A stretch of 64,000 nucleotides of DNA from Ornithodoros turicata. Its lineage: Eukaryota; Arthropoda; Arachnida; Ixodida; Argasidae. The stretch's first letter is position 1. Each line of letters starts with the position of its first letter. The stretch is from contig NC_088206.1 in NCBI RefSeq assembly GCF_037126465.1, positions 57,516,841 through 57,580,840 on the forward strand, given 5' to 3'. Below, in pieces: positions 1-12,197 of this stretch. The notes beneath the pieces were generated by a model. It was given only the letters and a program-made list of their open reading frames with translations, was not told where the DNA came from and searched no databases. Position numbers and translations under genes: made by a program.

Positions 1-1321
1 AGGAAGCAATATACGGGCTTGCGAGGACGCACTACGGTTACGTAGATGGAACTGTCGCGGTTGTTGCGGACGTGACGCGGGTGGGAAATGTACGGCTCCC
101 TTTCGCGCTTTCAAGCTTACAGTGCTAGGGTGGGCAACGGCTTTCTTCGATCTTGCGCGGGGAAATGACTTTCGGCGATATTACGAAGTCTGTACTGAGA
201 GTACTTCGATACAGTTAAAGTATACCGCAATGCAGTTGAGACGCAATCTCATAAAGCGTAAGTCCTCAGGACTCTAACGTCGCAATTTTCGTCTCAATCA
301 CGCTCCTAGATTGTGAGATAATCAAAATTGAAAATGGCGGGCAACACTGTGCCCAAGTAGACACAAACTTCGCATTGCCCGTCAAGTACGGCGGCGAAAC
401 TATATTGTATGCGCATAACACTGGGTCTAACTCAGCGCCGTCTACGGCGCAGTATGGAAGTCAAAATCGTAACAAAAAACGGAATACATACAAAAGGAAT
501 GCATGCAGGCCCGCTAAAATTAGGATCGCCCTGACCGATTTCATCGCATTTTTGACAGCAAACATAAATATCAGAGCGACATATCACGTGTGTGCTATGT
601 TGCTAGGTGTTGACAAGCAACAAGCTCTTAAGTGACAAGAGCTCAAACATGTAAGCTGCTTGCTTGTTACTTTACAGCACCTTTGTAGGTCATGACAAGC
701 CCCTATTTATACATCATGTTTTTCTATTATGAAAAGATAGTGATTAGATAAGATAAGAAAAAATACTCTGGGATACCTAGCAGACACAGGCCCACTGGAC
801 GAACACTAAGCCTTTGCCCTGTGCTGCCGTCGCGTGCGTGTCAAGCTAACTCATCAATCCACACAAGCGGGGGAACCCACAGCAACCCACATGCATTAAG
901 TGGGGGAACAACCCACAACAACCGACATGCCAGTGACACCCCATGATGTCATCGTATGTTGTTGTTCTTCTTCTTAGATAAAGATATTAGATGAGATAAA
1001 TAAGATTAGACGACAGGCAAGATTTAGATACACCCTATCTTTTAATCTGAAAATATCGTGATTATATTTTTTAAAAACAAAAGCAACCCGATAGTAGTGC
1101 CGGCGAAAAAGACCGTGCCTCATGAGCAACCTACGATTCCCTCTCATTTATAGTGCAGACAGTACAACTGCGGTATTCCTCACACTTTTATGGTGTATTT
1201 GGTGTCACAACCGAAAGCCTTATCTTTACGCGATGGGGTTAACCCGCGGCACTTTGCAGGAAAAATCCGCTCCGTAATAACTTAAACTGTGTTGCTCAAC
1301 ATGGCATCTGCATTCCGTCCC
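1..1321. other. No gene seen
   Basis: Contains a short duplication (GGGGGAACCCACAGCAACCC near 869 and GGGGGAACAACCCACAACAA near 902) and two AT-rich similar motifs (GAAAAGATAGTGATTA at 731 and GAAAATATCGTGATTA at 1,048), perhaps remnants of a repeat. Nothing coding. Confidence 0.5.
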
Positions 1322-1755
1322 TATAGACCTTGTCGCGTTACTCTCAAACCACCTGTCTCCGTGCGCTCCTTCGCCTGATTCCCGGCGAAGGCACAATAGA
1401 AGTAGACTGCCAAGAGCATCTGCTTCCGTTGGTATGAATACCGGTGGGCGTCGTCTTTAATGAGCATGACTCACGTGACCGCTAACATTCTACATAACTA
1501 GCCATCCGGCAATAATCTGAGTAGCGTATGAATGTTCGAAAGATCGAGGAAAAATAAAGATTGCTTGCTTCCGCGTGCGATATGCACAGTTTTACACGTG
1601 AGGAGTGCTGGCTGATGCGATATCGTTTCTACACCAGGTCCCGATCGGGGAAAAAATGAACGGAAACGAAATGAGCACTAAGAACACGAAAATCAACGAG
1701 CACACACACAGAAAACTGTTCATTTTTCTGTGTGTGTGCTCGTTGATTATTTTCG
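1322..1755. repeat. Dispersed repeat R, copy 1 (uninterrupted)
   Basis: Starts TATAGACCTTGTCGCGTTAC and stays alignable to the second copy at 13,393. The match includes TGAGTAGCGTATGAATGTTC near 1,518, GCGTGCGATATGCACA near 1,573 and the stretch of GAACACGAAAATGAAC-like motifs near 1,655-1,690. No coding potential. It probably belongs to a larger unclassified transposon. Confidence 0.7.
1691..1748. repeat. Perfect 25-bp hairpin
   Basis: Left arm 1,691-1,715 (AATCAACGAGCACACACACA then GAAAA) and right arm 1,724-1,748 are exact complements around an 8-base loop. The related repeat copy near 14,250-14,310 has only the single CACACACG-type arm, so the inversion arose in this copy. Confidence 0.85.
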
Positions 1756-1902
1756 AACACCGAACACCAAATGTCCCCTGGATGTACGAATAAAGTCTTG
1801 ACGGATTCGTACGTCCGGTGAATATCTGAGGGACATCCATCGGACGTACGAACTCGTTGGGACATTATTTGTACATCCAAAGGATATCCGGTGTTGTTGG
1901 GG
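1756..1902. mobile_element. 147-bp MITE (family Q), copy 1
   Basis: The right end (GGATATCCGGTGTTGTTGGGG) matches the complement of the left end of the copy at 12,051; the left end here is more degraded. The middle carries GGACATCCATCGGACGTACG in inverted context. Non-coding. Confidence 0.7.
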
Positions 1903-2747
1903 AAGAAACTCGGCTAGTGGCCGTAGGGATCGCAACCGATGACGCAGCGCGCGCACACACACACACACAAAACCTTACGATTTTGGCTAATCTTCGTTTC
2001 CTTACAGTAGAAACACAGCTCGCTCTACAAACGCTCTCAAACGCACATTGGACGGACAGCCATTGCCCACAGGGCACATAGCGTGACATAAAGCGAAGTG
2101 TGCGAACTGTCTCCATGTACGAAACACAGCACGCGACCGCTGTGTCGCTTAAGCCTAAGTTCCCCTCATAAAAACCATCCCAAGGAACTCCACTATGAAC
2201 GGACAGCAGACGATAGTATTCGCAATAGATAGGAAGCTGCATCACCGCAAAGCCTTATTCCGTCGATGCGTAGACCGGCAGACATACGAAGCCTGCTGTT
2301 TCTAAGAACGGAACGCACGCCACCGACGCGAGTCACGTAAAGGCCGCACCGAGCCTACTTCGTTCACGTGCACAACTCGGGAGCCGAAATCGGGTGCTGC
2401 TCTTGCTGCTGCCGGTCGTAGCGTTATCGAGCGAGGCTGGAGCATATGTGGCCAGGCACGCAAACAGAACAGAGTGGCTCCCATCCCTGATTCTCTTTGT
2501 TGTGTTAGTGCCGGGTCCTTCGGAACTTACCGCGGACCTCGTGCAGCTCTGCAGGTAGAACGGGAAGGGGATACGCCAATAGTTTCTGCGTGGGATTGCA
2601 AAGGCGCGTTATCAGCTTCATTCTTAATCTGATGACGCCTTTTTTTGAGCGTCGTCTTTGAGTGCATGCTCGCCGAACGTTTTCCGATTATCACGCTCCC
2701 TAAAGGAGCGAAGCTCACAATTACCCAAATATGCAAATCTTTCAGCT
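1903..2747. other. No gene seen
   Basis: A CA microsatellite lies at about 1,952-1,970. The longest minus-strand frame (1,865-2,245) shows no recognisable motif. Confidence 0.5.
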
Positions 2748-2755
2748 CTATAGAC

Positions 2756-3059
2756 TAGAGTCACTAAGTAGGGATACAGAGTATCGCATTCCTTTTCCGC
2801 GCCGGAGCCGTCGTTCGATGTCCGCGATTGGGCCGATCGTGTCACGTGGTTTCCCCTTCCAAGAACGCACCGTCCATATAGAGTCCCCTCCATCCAAAAC
2901 CGGTTTTCTCGGTTCCGAGCTGGCTCGACTGCGCCCTGTTCTCCGGCGGAGACTGGCGTCCCATTGCTAGACGACGCAGCCGCGCCGGACCCAAAAATGG
3001 CGGTCTCGCACGCCGGCATTGCTCATTGTCGCTACTCTGCTCCCTATTTAGTGACTCTA
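2756..3059. mobile_element. hAT-type non-autonomous element, family H1, copy 1 (304 bp)
   Basis: TAGAGTCACTAAGTAGGGA at the left is matched by TCCCTATTTAGTGACTCTA at the right. CTATAGAC is present on both sides (2,748-2,755 and 3,060-3,067), a perfect 8-bp target duplication. The TAGAG start fits the hAT terminal consensus. No transposase ORF. Confidence 0.88.
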
Positions 3060-3423
3060 CTATAGACGACCCCCTGTTTACAAAAGTGACGTCACGAGAC
3101 CGCCGGTTCGAGGTTATATTTTGCTGTGATGGGCAAGAAGCGGGAAAAACGCGTCGGCTGATAGGCCAAAAAGGCTGATAAGGTTGATAGGCGCTTTGCG
3201 CACCGGCGTTACGTAATCAATGACGTAGGGGTTCAGGTCATCTATCGATCATATTTATCGAGGAACAATTACATTGAAAGCATAATCCGCGCGACTCTCC
3301 GCTGCCTTCTCTGCGTCACTCGGTTATACGTCACGTTTCTCCGACGAATCGCTACCCCGCATTCCGCACACTGGAGCTCAGTGACTTTTAGAGCTCCTAG
3401 CCAATGAGGGTGACACGATGTCA

Positions 3424-4312
3424 CGCTATTTATCTCGAGGGAGATCTTGCCATGACTTCTGAGCACTTTTATCGAACTTAACTCGCGAGAAATTCAATTT
3501 TTCCAGTTGATATTCCAAACTTGCCAAGTCAACCTCGCTTTTTTTTTTTTTCGACAGAAACAGAATGTGCACGTCGGATTTATACCAGATTTCATTGGAA
3601 AATACATGCCCTTCTACTTTGGTAATTGCTAATAAGATATATATATATATATATAAAAAAAACGTCGTTTCGAGGCGCCCAAATTGTTCTCCGTCACATT
3701 AGTGCAAGATGCGGCGGAGGGAAAACGTCGCCCACCCCTTCCTGTTTCCTTCTCGCTCTCCTTTCTTCTGTTGCGTTGCAACCCAGTGAAAGGGCAGGGA
3801 CATGGCCCCCTGGTATCGCGTTTCTTTCGGAGATTTGAGCGTGGCCGGAAATTTGCGCGCCTCGAAAAGACGGTTTTCGCAATTTTTTTTTCTTCGACTA
3901 TTACTATTGTTGTAGTGAAGGTATTTTGCAATAGAGTGGAGTGAATCCTGTGTGCGCTTTCTGTTCACGTAACAACAACAACAAAAAAAAAAAGAAAAAA
4001 CTCTCCCCCCACTTCTTCCTGCTGTCCTCTCTGCATCTGTACGCCACTCACAGCCACAGTTGCTTCGCGGCGCTAACACGGAATCAGAACAAAAAATAAA
4101 ATAAAACGTGAGGTCGACTTGTCAAATTCCGGAGTTCAACTTCGGAAAATTCAAATTCTCGCGAATTAAATTTGATAAAGTGCTCAGAAGAAGTGCTCAG
4201 AAGTCATGGCAAAACCTCTCCCGAGATAAGTAGCGTTGACCCCATAGTGTTCAGACAAGTAATTTTTAATACGTTTTTTTTTTTTTTTTCACGTTACGTG
4301 AAACACACTGTA
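3424..4312. mobile_element. Palindromic mariner-like element with (A/T)n tracts
   Basis: Left arm (3,424-3,690) and right arm (3,850-4,312) are inverted copies: GACTTCTGAGCACTTTTATC against its complement near 4,170-4,205, and the CGTCGTTTCGAGGCGC stretch at 3,663 against 3,850-3,872. The right end reads, on the complement, TACAGTGTGTTTCACGTAAC. The matching left terminus is missing. The related half copy at 14,819 starts TACAGGGTGTTTCACC. Internal T and A runs are long. No ORF of note. Confidence 0.7.
4010..4110 (+). mobile_element. S2 SINE 3' fragment
   Basis: Contains CTTCCTGCTGTCCTCTCTGC through GCTTCGCGGCGCTAACACGG, then an AATAAAATAAAA tail. It is the 3' end of the S2 SINE family, in plus orientation, and interrupts the right arm of the 3,424-4,312 palindrome. 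Confidence 0.75.
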
Positions 4313-7300
4313 CTTGCTGCACACTGTACTTGCAAGCTGCTGCTCCAAGAACGTTCCCCTTTCTAGGGAGCGTTTATCTCATCTCCAGGTGCGCGTTCGC
4401 GAGTGCGATTTCCGTGCCCCTTCTCTCAAGCTGGGGGAAAACGGTGGTAACCCCGGCGTATGACGCATGTTCCGGTGCGCGTGCATAAAGTTTGACGGGA
4501 CCAGGCTGTGCCAGCTGCGCATTAATTACGCAGCCGTGAAGCCCATTATCATCAATTAACACGTACGTCGCAGCTTTAAGACGCCTGCGTTTCTCCATGT
4601 TTACATAATGGATCGCAGAGACAGCAGGAAGTTCAATAGAGGGCGCGCACGCGAAAGCGTAGATTCCGGAGATTATCTAAGAGACCTCTTAAGTGGAGAC
4701 ATCAAGGATAGATTCCCTATGGTGCCCGGGAAAGTAGGCACGGGAAGCTGATAGGCAAACGAGCCGAGACTAGCTCCATCTAGGGACAAACACTAACAGG
4801 GAAGCTGCTCAACGCACCCACTCATTTCAATGTGGAAACCGCCAGGTCATTGATGGGTTCGGATGGAGCGTCGCAGCTGGGACGCCAGCACCTTTGAAGC
4901 CCGCTAGAGTGACAAATAGGAAGTGTGCATTCCAGCTTTCACATTGCTTTATGATGATCTTGTTTCGTCGGCGCCTCGGCAGTGAAAGCAAGCCGGATAC
5001 ACCTGTCTCGATCCCTTGGGAACGAACAGCTGAGTCGGTATGAGAGCTTCACCGTAACTGTTGACTGCGATTGGCACATTGCCAGTTTATTTATTCGTTC
5101 TCCCTAAGGACACAGAGCGTTTTTGGAGGCGCAGTAGGTAAGCATAAGTTTAACGAAAAGGTTAAAATGACTATGAAGCGAGATATACAACCACCATGTT
5201 TTTATGCACCACCATGCAGACCCCGATTTTGTGAGGACCGATGACACACACAAGCCATTACATCTCAGTTGCCCCCCCCCCCCAGACTTTTCCTGTCAAT
5301 CAAGATTGATGGCCCCGATCGCAGCGTCCACAGACGTCCGCCATGAGACGCAGTGGGAGGCCGCTCGGGATTGGCGGACAGGTACCTCGTGATACTGCAG
5401 TACCACATAACGCATAAGATTACTAATTGCTATTAAACCCCCGTTTGAAAAATGGCAACAATTCTCGAGCAATCGGTTTAAACAGTTTCAACCGCAGGAA
5501 CATCAGCGCCATCTGTTGGCCTCATTCTTTTCGCGTCGTCTGCTAATTGCCATCACCCATTGTCTCTGCACCATTGGAGTGACCACAAAGTGAAAGCGGT
5601 GAAAATGACTTGTCTGTCGCTGTTGTATGCAAAGCCTCATATCTTGCAGATTGCCACGGATGCCTAGTTTGAGTTGCAGTGTCCTGGGATGCACCAACCG
5701 TGCATTTTCAACCACCGGCATATCCTTTTTTTTTCTCCCGATTCCACTGCACTGCGGAGCGTATATTGCAGCGATATTGCCAGCGTAGTTGCATACGTTC
5801 TCTAGAGGTGGCACACGACGACGACAGACTCGGTAGTCGGACGCGAGATACAGGGGTTGCTTCCTGAATAGGCATCTTCACATGCTCCACCCTGTACATA
5901 CTGCACAGAAAGAGTAATCCTTAAATGTATCATAAATACGTTTTCAAGTATTTATGAATCTACTTTAATTACTTCCTTTTCCTAGTATTTCTGCTGTATC
6001 TATTGTATCTTAACTATGTCCTTGTTCCAGTATTTAGTATCGTACGCATTTTAAATTATTGTTTTTATTAGATCGTACGTGTCTGCTCACGAGCGAAAAA
6101 AAAAAAAGACGTCTATGACGCCATGGGATGATGCCAAGGGCGACCTTTTCCTGTTATGTCTGCGTGTTTTGTTTCTAAACAATGTGTCATCCTTTTGCCC
6201 CTTGGTGACTACAAACGGTCGCAGAGAGAAAGCAAGCATTGCCCAAGCTCCACGCCGGAAGCAGGAGTCATTCGTAAATATTCAAGAGCGTAACTAGGGT
6301 GGACCTTGTGCGCACGCACATTTCTGCGGAGCCTCGGGGACTGCGCTCGTAATTTCCGACCCTCGGATCCGGAGCTATAAATTCCCCGGGAAGGCTCGGA
6401 CGGTGAGAGACTTGCACCTGCTTCTATCCAATTCCAGTTTTCTATGCGCCCGTCACTACAACCCACGTGGGAGATATTTGCTTGTACATATATAAGGGAC
6501 TCGCAGCTACCGAGCAATTTCGTGCGGCCTTCATCTTACTGGCCATGACGGTGCACTGGGTTGACAAAGTGCTATACAAAAGGACGGAGCTGTACGACAA
6601 GACGGTAATAACTGTGAAAAAATACATACATAAAATTACCTAAGCTGTAGAAATGAAGATGACGGCACGGAGAAAACCGGAAGACACTGACTGGGTGTTA
6701 GTGTACAGCAGTTAGTGTCTGAAAATCGTGGGAATATTGAGCAATGCCCCCAAAATGTTGAGCCAATATCGGAAAAATAAAATCAATGAGCAATCTTCGG
6801 AATAGTGGGTCAATATACCTAACATTTAACCATTAATGAGAGAATTTTGACAAAGAAAAAAGAAACAAACACCATGGTACCAGTTTTGCCAATATCCATC
6901 CAAAATGGATTATGATATTGTACTGCTTGGGCATGGACACGCTATAATAACCACTTTCCTCGGACCACTGGCTCGACTATTGCTTTGTACCTCCTGGGTA
7001 CAACCTGAGTATATAGGTACGATGAACAAGTGTACTGCTCTAACGGTCATTAAGAGAAATCTTCCTGAAACCAGGACCTAAGTACTGTACCGTACTGCAA
7101 GTACAGAGAAGATATTCACGAAATAATGTGATTAAAAAAATAGCTGTTGTTCTTTAACGCGTATGACACGAGAAGGGGAGAAACATGAGAAATTTCCTTT
7201 CTAAAATCGGAAAAACCAATCCCAACTACCCCTCAAGGGGGGCGCTATGATGTAGCACAGCCGAGCAACGGCAGCATCAATTCTCGTGTTCAAAAACTAA

Positions 7301-7837
7301 GTTTATCCTAGGCACAGTTTCAACATCAAAAGCGAATGTAACGCAAAGGAGAAAATAAGTACCGGTGAGGCGAAAAAAAAAAGAAAACTGTACCGGCGAA
7401 AAAGAGAGACCGCCAAACGGTGAAAAATGGTACCTTCTCGGGGCCCATCGGAATCGCTGCTTCTTTTCTCGGACGTCTGGTCCATAAATGATGAAGTGCT
7501 CTCACTATATAGATCGCAACGTTCAGAGAAACCTGCAGGTATCATTGCGATCGAAAGAAAATAAATACCGCACGATGTGCTCTCTTCCTTCCGTACGAAG
7601 AAAATGGCAGGAGTGGAGTTCTCCAGCACCAACAGGAACATCGTCAAAGAAAAACACGTGTTTCTGATATTACATCAACTGAATGATGCAAGAACGTTAC
7701 ATGAAATATTACATGTTGAGCTTCAACGGCTTCCATCGGTGCGACGTCTCTGGTCGAATATGGTGCAGCATCGTCATGCAGTGCTTTTCTTCCTGGAATT
7801 TCTGAGAGACACTCGCTCTGCTTCTGAGAACCCGCTC
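4313..7837. other. Unassigned intergenic or intronic DNA
   Basis: No coding pattern, RNA gene or clear inverted repeat. A C run is at 5,272-5,284. ORFs here are below 115 codons and lack recognisable motifs. Confidence 0.5.
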
Positions 7838-8435
7838 TGCTTCACCAGCCGACGTTTTAGATTTGGGGGGGGGGGGGGGGGGGGGGGGCACCTCTAGCGG
7901 CACCTCCCGACGACAGGCTCTCCAAGCGCCTTGCTCGTGTTAACCGTTCGTCGTCACCAGTTACCGTCTCGCCCTCAAACTTTCCCCTTCACACTTCATT
8001 ACTCTCAAACTTTCTGATCGCCTCGAGGTCGTTTCGATTGAGCTTGTCAAGCCAGCGTTCTTGGACGATGCCCCACAGCAAGCCTCTCGGCAGCTATCCG
8101 CTCGCCCTATTTCCCCGATAGCTGCCGTCCCCACTCCCCTCACCGTACGACGGACACTATGCCCTCCGGCAGTTCACACATTTCCAGCCTCCTACCCGTC
8201 AGCCGGTCATGCCACGTAATTTCCTCACCTCACTCCGCCTGTTTTCCCCATCGTACCACTTTTCGAGACGTCTCCCGGCTCTCGTTCGCCACGGACCCGC
8301 ACTGTTTCATCACTCACCAGCCGACGTTTTAGAGGGGGAGGGGGGGCACTTGTAACAGCACCTGCCGACGACGGATTGCTCGTGCTCACCGTTCGTCACT
8401 CACCACCATTACCACCTCGCTCTCAAGTAGTAAAG
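7838..8435. repeat. Tandemly duplicated block with a G24 run
   Basis: CACCAGCCGACGTTTTAGA at 7,843 recurs at 8,317, each followed by a G-rich tract (24 G at 7,865-7,888; shorter at 8,332-8,346), then GCACCTCCCGACGACAGG or GCACCTGCCGACGACGG and CTCGTGTTAACCGTTCGTCG-like sequence. Period is about 470 bases. Confidence 0.7.
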
Positions 8436-8599
8436 ACGTTGTTTCTGCCGGCCTATTGTCATCTCTTCACGTCGTGACATCCGCATTAGCCATCGTGGTC
8501 GGGGGGGTCACGACTTCAGGGGATGGGATGGGATGGGAGGGGAGGGGAGGTAACGACGTCAATAGAAGTGTGTCACGTGCGGCCAGTGTGTCTTTTTTT

Positions 8600-8812
8600 A
8601 AAATTCCATGTTAGCGCCGCGAAGCAACTGTGGCTATGAGTGGCGTACAGACGTGGACAGTGGAGAGAGGACAGCAAGGAGGAGTGGGGGGACAGGGGGG
8701 CTAGTATGCGTCCTGGGCCGACTTCATTGGGGAGCTGTACCGACATTCGTCTGGAAAGTCTTCGGAAAACCCAGGGAAAGCCTCAGACAGCACAGCCGGT
8801 GACAGGATGTCA
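8600..8812 (-). mobile_element. S2 SINE lacking its head
   Basis: From the TTAGCGCCGCGAAGCAACTG tail to the central domain ending CAGACAGCACAGCCGGTGACA; the B box region is lost beyond that point. Confidence 0.8.
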
Positions 8813-9129
8813 GTGTGTCTCATTAAATCATTATCTTGACACTGTGCTGCCTGTTTCAATGTTAACCAGTGTGCCATAGGGTAGCTTCCTTATTCATCGT
8901 CACTTCATATATTTTTGTTGTTCAGGTGCTTGGCCACATTAAAGCAAAATGCGACGCTTATGGAGAAAGTAAAGAATTATAGGGTCGACGCATAAGAAAC
9001 CCTATCTCGCTAACTAAGATCCCCACTGATTATTGCTCTAGTGTCGCCAAAAGATTAGGACATCCGAAACAGCCTCTTTGCCTTTCAAGACAGCAGCAAC
9101 CTTTTTGCCGTCCTCCGTCATTCATATAA

Positions 9130-9635
9130 GGGTCGATTCACACGATGCAACTTTTTGCTGCAACTCGGTTTCCGCTATAGTTGCACGCAACCGAAGTTGC
9201 ACCAAAACGGTCCCTTTCATACGGCGAGCAACTCGGAATGCCGTAGTTGTCACCGAGCTCGCCAGATGGCGCGAAAAACATCATTGTCATCATTTTCGTC
9301 CAATCGCACTGCGACTTCTGCTCGTTACGAGTTCAATCCGTTGCGAGTTTGATAGTTTTGCATAATTTCCACTGGTTAGTGATAATTTCATCGTCTCGCG
9401 TACTGCCGCTGCAATAACTGACACATGGAAGTCTTCCTGATTGGTCGCGCTTGCAAGGCGGAGCCGTGTGATTGACAGGTTGCAGCTAGAGTTGCAGGAG
9501 AAATCGCTCGTGAAGCGATCGGCTCTGCAACTCCTGCAACTCGAGTTGCGCAACCAGAGCTTCGCGTTCACACGGTGCAACTTGGTGGCGCAACCTGGTT
9601 GCGCGAAACTAAAGTTGCATCGTGTGAATCGACCC
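9130..9635. mobile_element. Harbinger-like MITE with iterated GCAACT motifs (506 bp)
   Basis: GGGTCGATTCACACGATGCA and its complement form the ends, and TAA flanks both sides (9,127-9,129 and 9,636-9,638), the 3-bp target typical of PIF/Harbinger. GCAACT or AGTTGC occurs many times near both ends, for example 9,147, 9,157, 9,179, 9,195 and through 9,480-9,600. No transposase. Confidence 0.82.
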
Positions 9636-10485
9636 TAAGTCACTGTGGTTGCAGGCAATAACACTTGGAACAATTCGATGCTCATTTTTCTTTACGCTTC
9701 GTTGACGTTTCCACGAGGAGAGGTCACAGTTCTGTTAGAATTATGACGGATAATTTTCTCTTCTTCTTTTGCGCCTGCCATATCGGGCTCCTCCTGCTTT
9801 CTTTTTAGTTTCAATGATAACAGATGAGCTTTCTCGAAGTTCCGCTTCTCTGTTTTTATTTTCTTAATCGAAGCACTTTTCGCAAAAAAAAAACAAAAAA
9901 AAAACATTAAATTATTTTCTAGATATATGACACTATGTTAAAATTTAGAGCCGCGAGGTACATACTGAGTTATGGGGATAGGAAACGTTTTCTTTTTTAG
10001 TGCGATTCCTTGTCCATATGCTAGATGAATACGCTGCATTCGTTGGCAAATCTAACGGAGAGGTTCATGTATATTCCAACAGCGTTCACGATCGAGTGGG
10101 ACAAAGATAAATTTCAGTACATGATTCCTTTCCTGTAGCACCAGCATGAAATCAATTAGGCAAAATACAGAAATCAATTTCATCGTTTCATTGTTTCGTA
10201 GTTATACTCTTAAAACAAGGACGAGAACTTCGAGACATATGTTCAGTTCCATGTTAAACCTGGACGTAAATGGTTAATGCGATGCATCTCGCATACTGAT
10301 GTTGAATGACGTTGATCTAAACAAAACATGTATTCACGGCACGCACAAAGCAATTTATGGAATGGATCCGGTGGTCGTCTTGCTATGCCGGGCTTCAAAC
10401 CCTTCTTTGTTGGAATCCAGAAGAGATGGTCTGTCTCCGGCAAGTGTTTGCAGGCTATATTTGCGTTTGTTCGTGCCACCTACAA

Positions 10486-10700
10486 GGTGGTGGTGGTGTT
10501 GGTGAAACGGCTCGCCGTTGTCGGCCTCACAGAGGTGGGAAACGTCACCACTGACACCCTGGAGGAATGTGGGTTCTGGGCCGACTTCTAAGGGAACTGT
10601 GCCGACATATGTCTGAAAGTGCCTGAGGAAAACCCAGGAAAAACCCCAGACAGCACAGCCGGCACCGGGACTCCAACCCGGGTACCTTCCAGTCTCGACG
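10486..10700 (-). mobile_element. tRNA-derived SINE (type S1), 5'-truncated
   Basis: The minus strand shows the B box (GGGTTGGAGTCCC), the shared central domain (CTGTGCTGTCTGGGG ... CATATGTCGGCACAG) and the S1 tail with CACCACCACCTTG-type end. The head is degraded. Confidence 0.8.
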
Positions 10701-10905
10701 TGACATATGGGAGGTGACAAGGTGAAAAGCGATGTTGACATGACAATATTCAATGGGAAGTGCCCTTAGTTTGAGAAAGAGGGACTGCCTTCATTTTATG
10801 CAGCATGTGTATCACACCGCAGCTGGATTAAATAGAAGCAGCGTAACCGGAAAAACAAAGCGCAACATAAGGTATAGATAAAGCAAGATAAGATGCGATA
10901 ACGTA

Positions 10906-11058
10906 CCCAAGCAGCACAATGTACTGAAAGTCGAGTGCAATAGGGGTGGACGGTATGTGTCTTATCAATGCTCTTTAGTTTCACGAGTCTGTTCAAGGCC
11001 TTCTACCTACCCGTCCACCCCTAATGCAATCGACTTTCAGTACATTGTGCTGCTTGGG
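10906..11058. mobile_element. 153-bp MITE (family P), copy 1
   Basis: CCCAAGCAGCACAATG ends with arms of about 48 bases. GTA lies on both sides (10,903-10,905 and 11,059-11,061), consistent with a 3-bp target duplication, though the other copies show only partial 3-bp matches. No coding potential. Confidence 0.85.
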
Positions 11059-12050
11059 GTAACTCCATAAAATAATGTACGTTTGTGCAGCCAGTCGTAA
11101 ACGGACACAGACGATGCCGACGACTTCGCCCTGTTGCTGTTACACGAACGCTTCATGGTCTTCGTCTGCGGAGTTTAAAAAATGCAAGCAACACACAACG
11201 GACAGCGACACCTTTCCGATGCTTAGATAAATTGTGACATTGTGAATTCTGCTGCCATTGCTTAAAGAGTGCGTGGAATCTGTCTCACGCTTACAAAGTA
11301 TGGATTTTGGTTTCGCAACCACAATTTCAGTAAATGTATAGTTGCTGACATGCGATCGGATAGGGCGATACACTACTCGGCACGCAGTACATTTGAAAGT
11401 GTGCACTAACAACGGGGTAGAAGACAAAGAAGAAAACGCCGTCCCGCAGCTTTGTGACAGGTACCCTATCCGTGCTTGTCATAAATGGAACGCACTGAAA
11501 CAGACACGGAGGAAGACAAAATCTTGATTGCAGAAATTGGAGCCACGGCGAGCACAAAAGATAATGAGCCACTGATAATGAGCCGGCATAAATTTGAAAC
11601 CTTTCCATATCAACGCACACTGAAGGATGTGGAACACTCTACGCAGCGCTTAGGCAGAGGAATGGGGGGCGGGGGGGGGGTATGTAAAGGTGGTTACGCA
11701 GAGAGGTGAGCTACAAATAATTAGAGCGTGCTATTCTGAATTTATTTGTTGTGGAGCTGTTACCAAATGATCCAGTTGCCGTAATACACCTAAATGCATC
11801 GCACCAGCATTGGCATAATCACGTGACACGGTTACAGACGACAGGCCGAACCTGTATCCGGAAGGAAATGGAAGAGAGCTTCGATTGCCAAAAGCTGCTA
11901 CGACGGGTCGACTCAAAAGGATCAAGCAGTCTTCTCAAACTCAAAGGGGTTGTTGTAGCTTTTCGCAGAGGACAAATGCAAACAGAGCGATGTCGCTTCG
12001 GGGCAGTACAGTGGAGAAGGATGTGCCTCGCGTGCGCAAGCCTGCCACAG
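11059..12050. other. No gene seen
   Basis: Includes a G-rich tract at 11,664-11,680. Short frames on both strands, none recognisable. Confidence 0.5.
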
Positions 12051-12197
12051 CCCCAACAACACCGAATATCCTCTGGGTGTACGAATAATGTCCAAACGGA
12101 TTCGCACGCCTGATGGATATCCCTCAGATATCCATCGGATGTACGAATTCACCAGGACATTATTCGTACATCCGGAGGATATTCGGTGTTGTTGGGG
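12051..12197. mobile_element. 147-bp MITE (family Q), copy 2
   Basis: CCCCAACAACACCGAATATC at the left and its complement at the right, with arms of about 45 bases that also share GTACGAATAATGTCC. Target duplication not clear. Non-coding. Confidence 0.8.
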
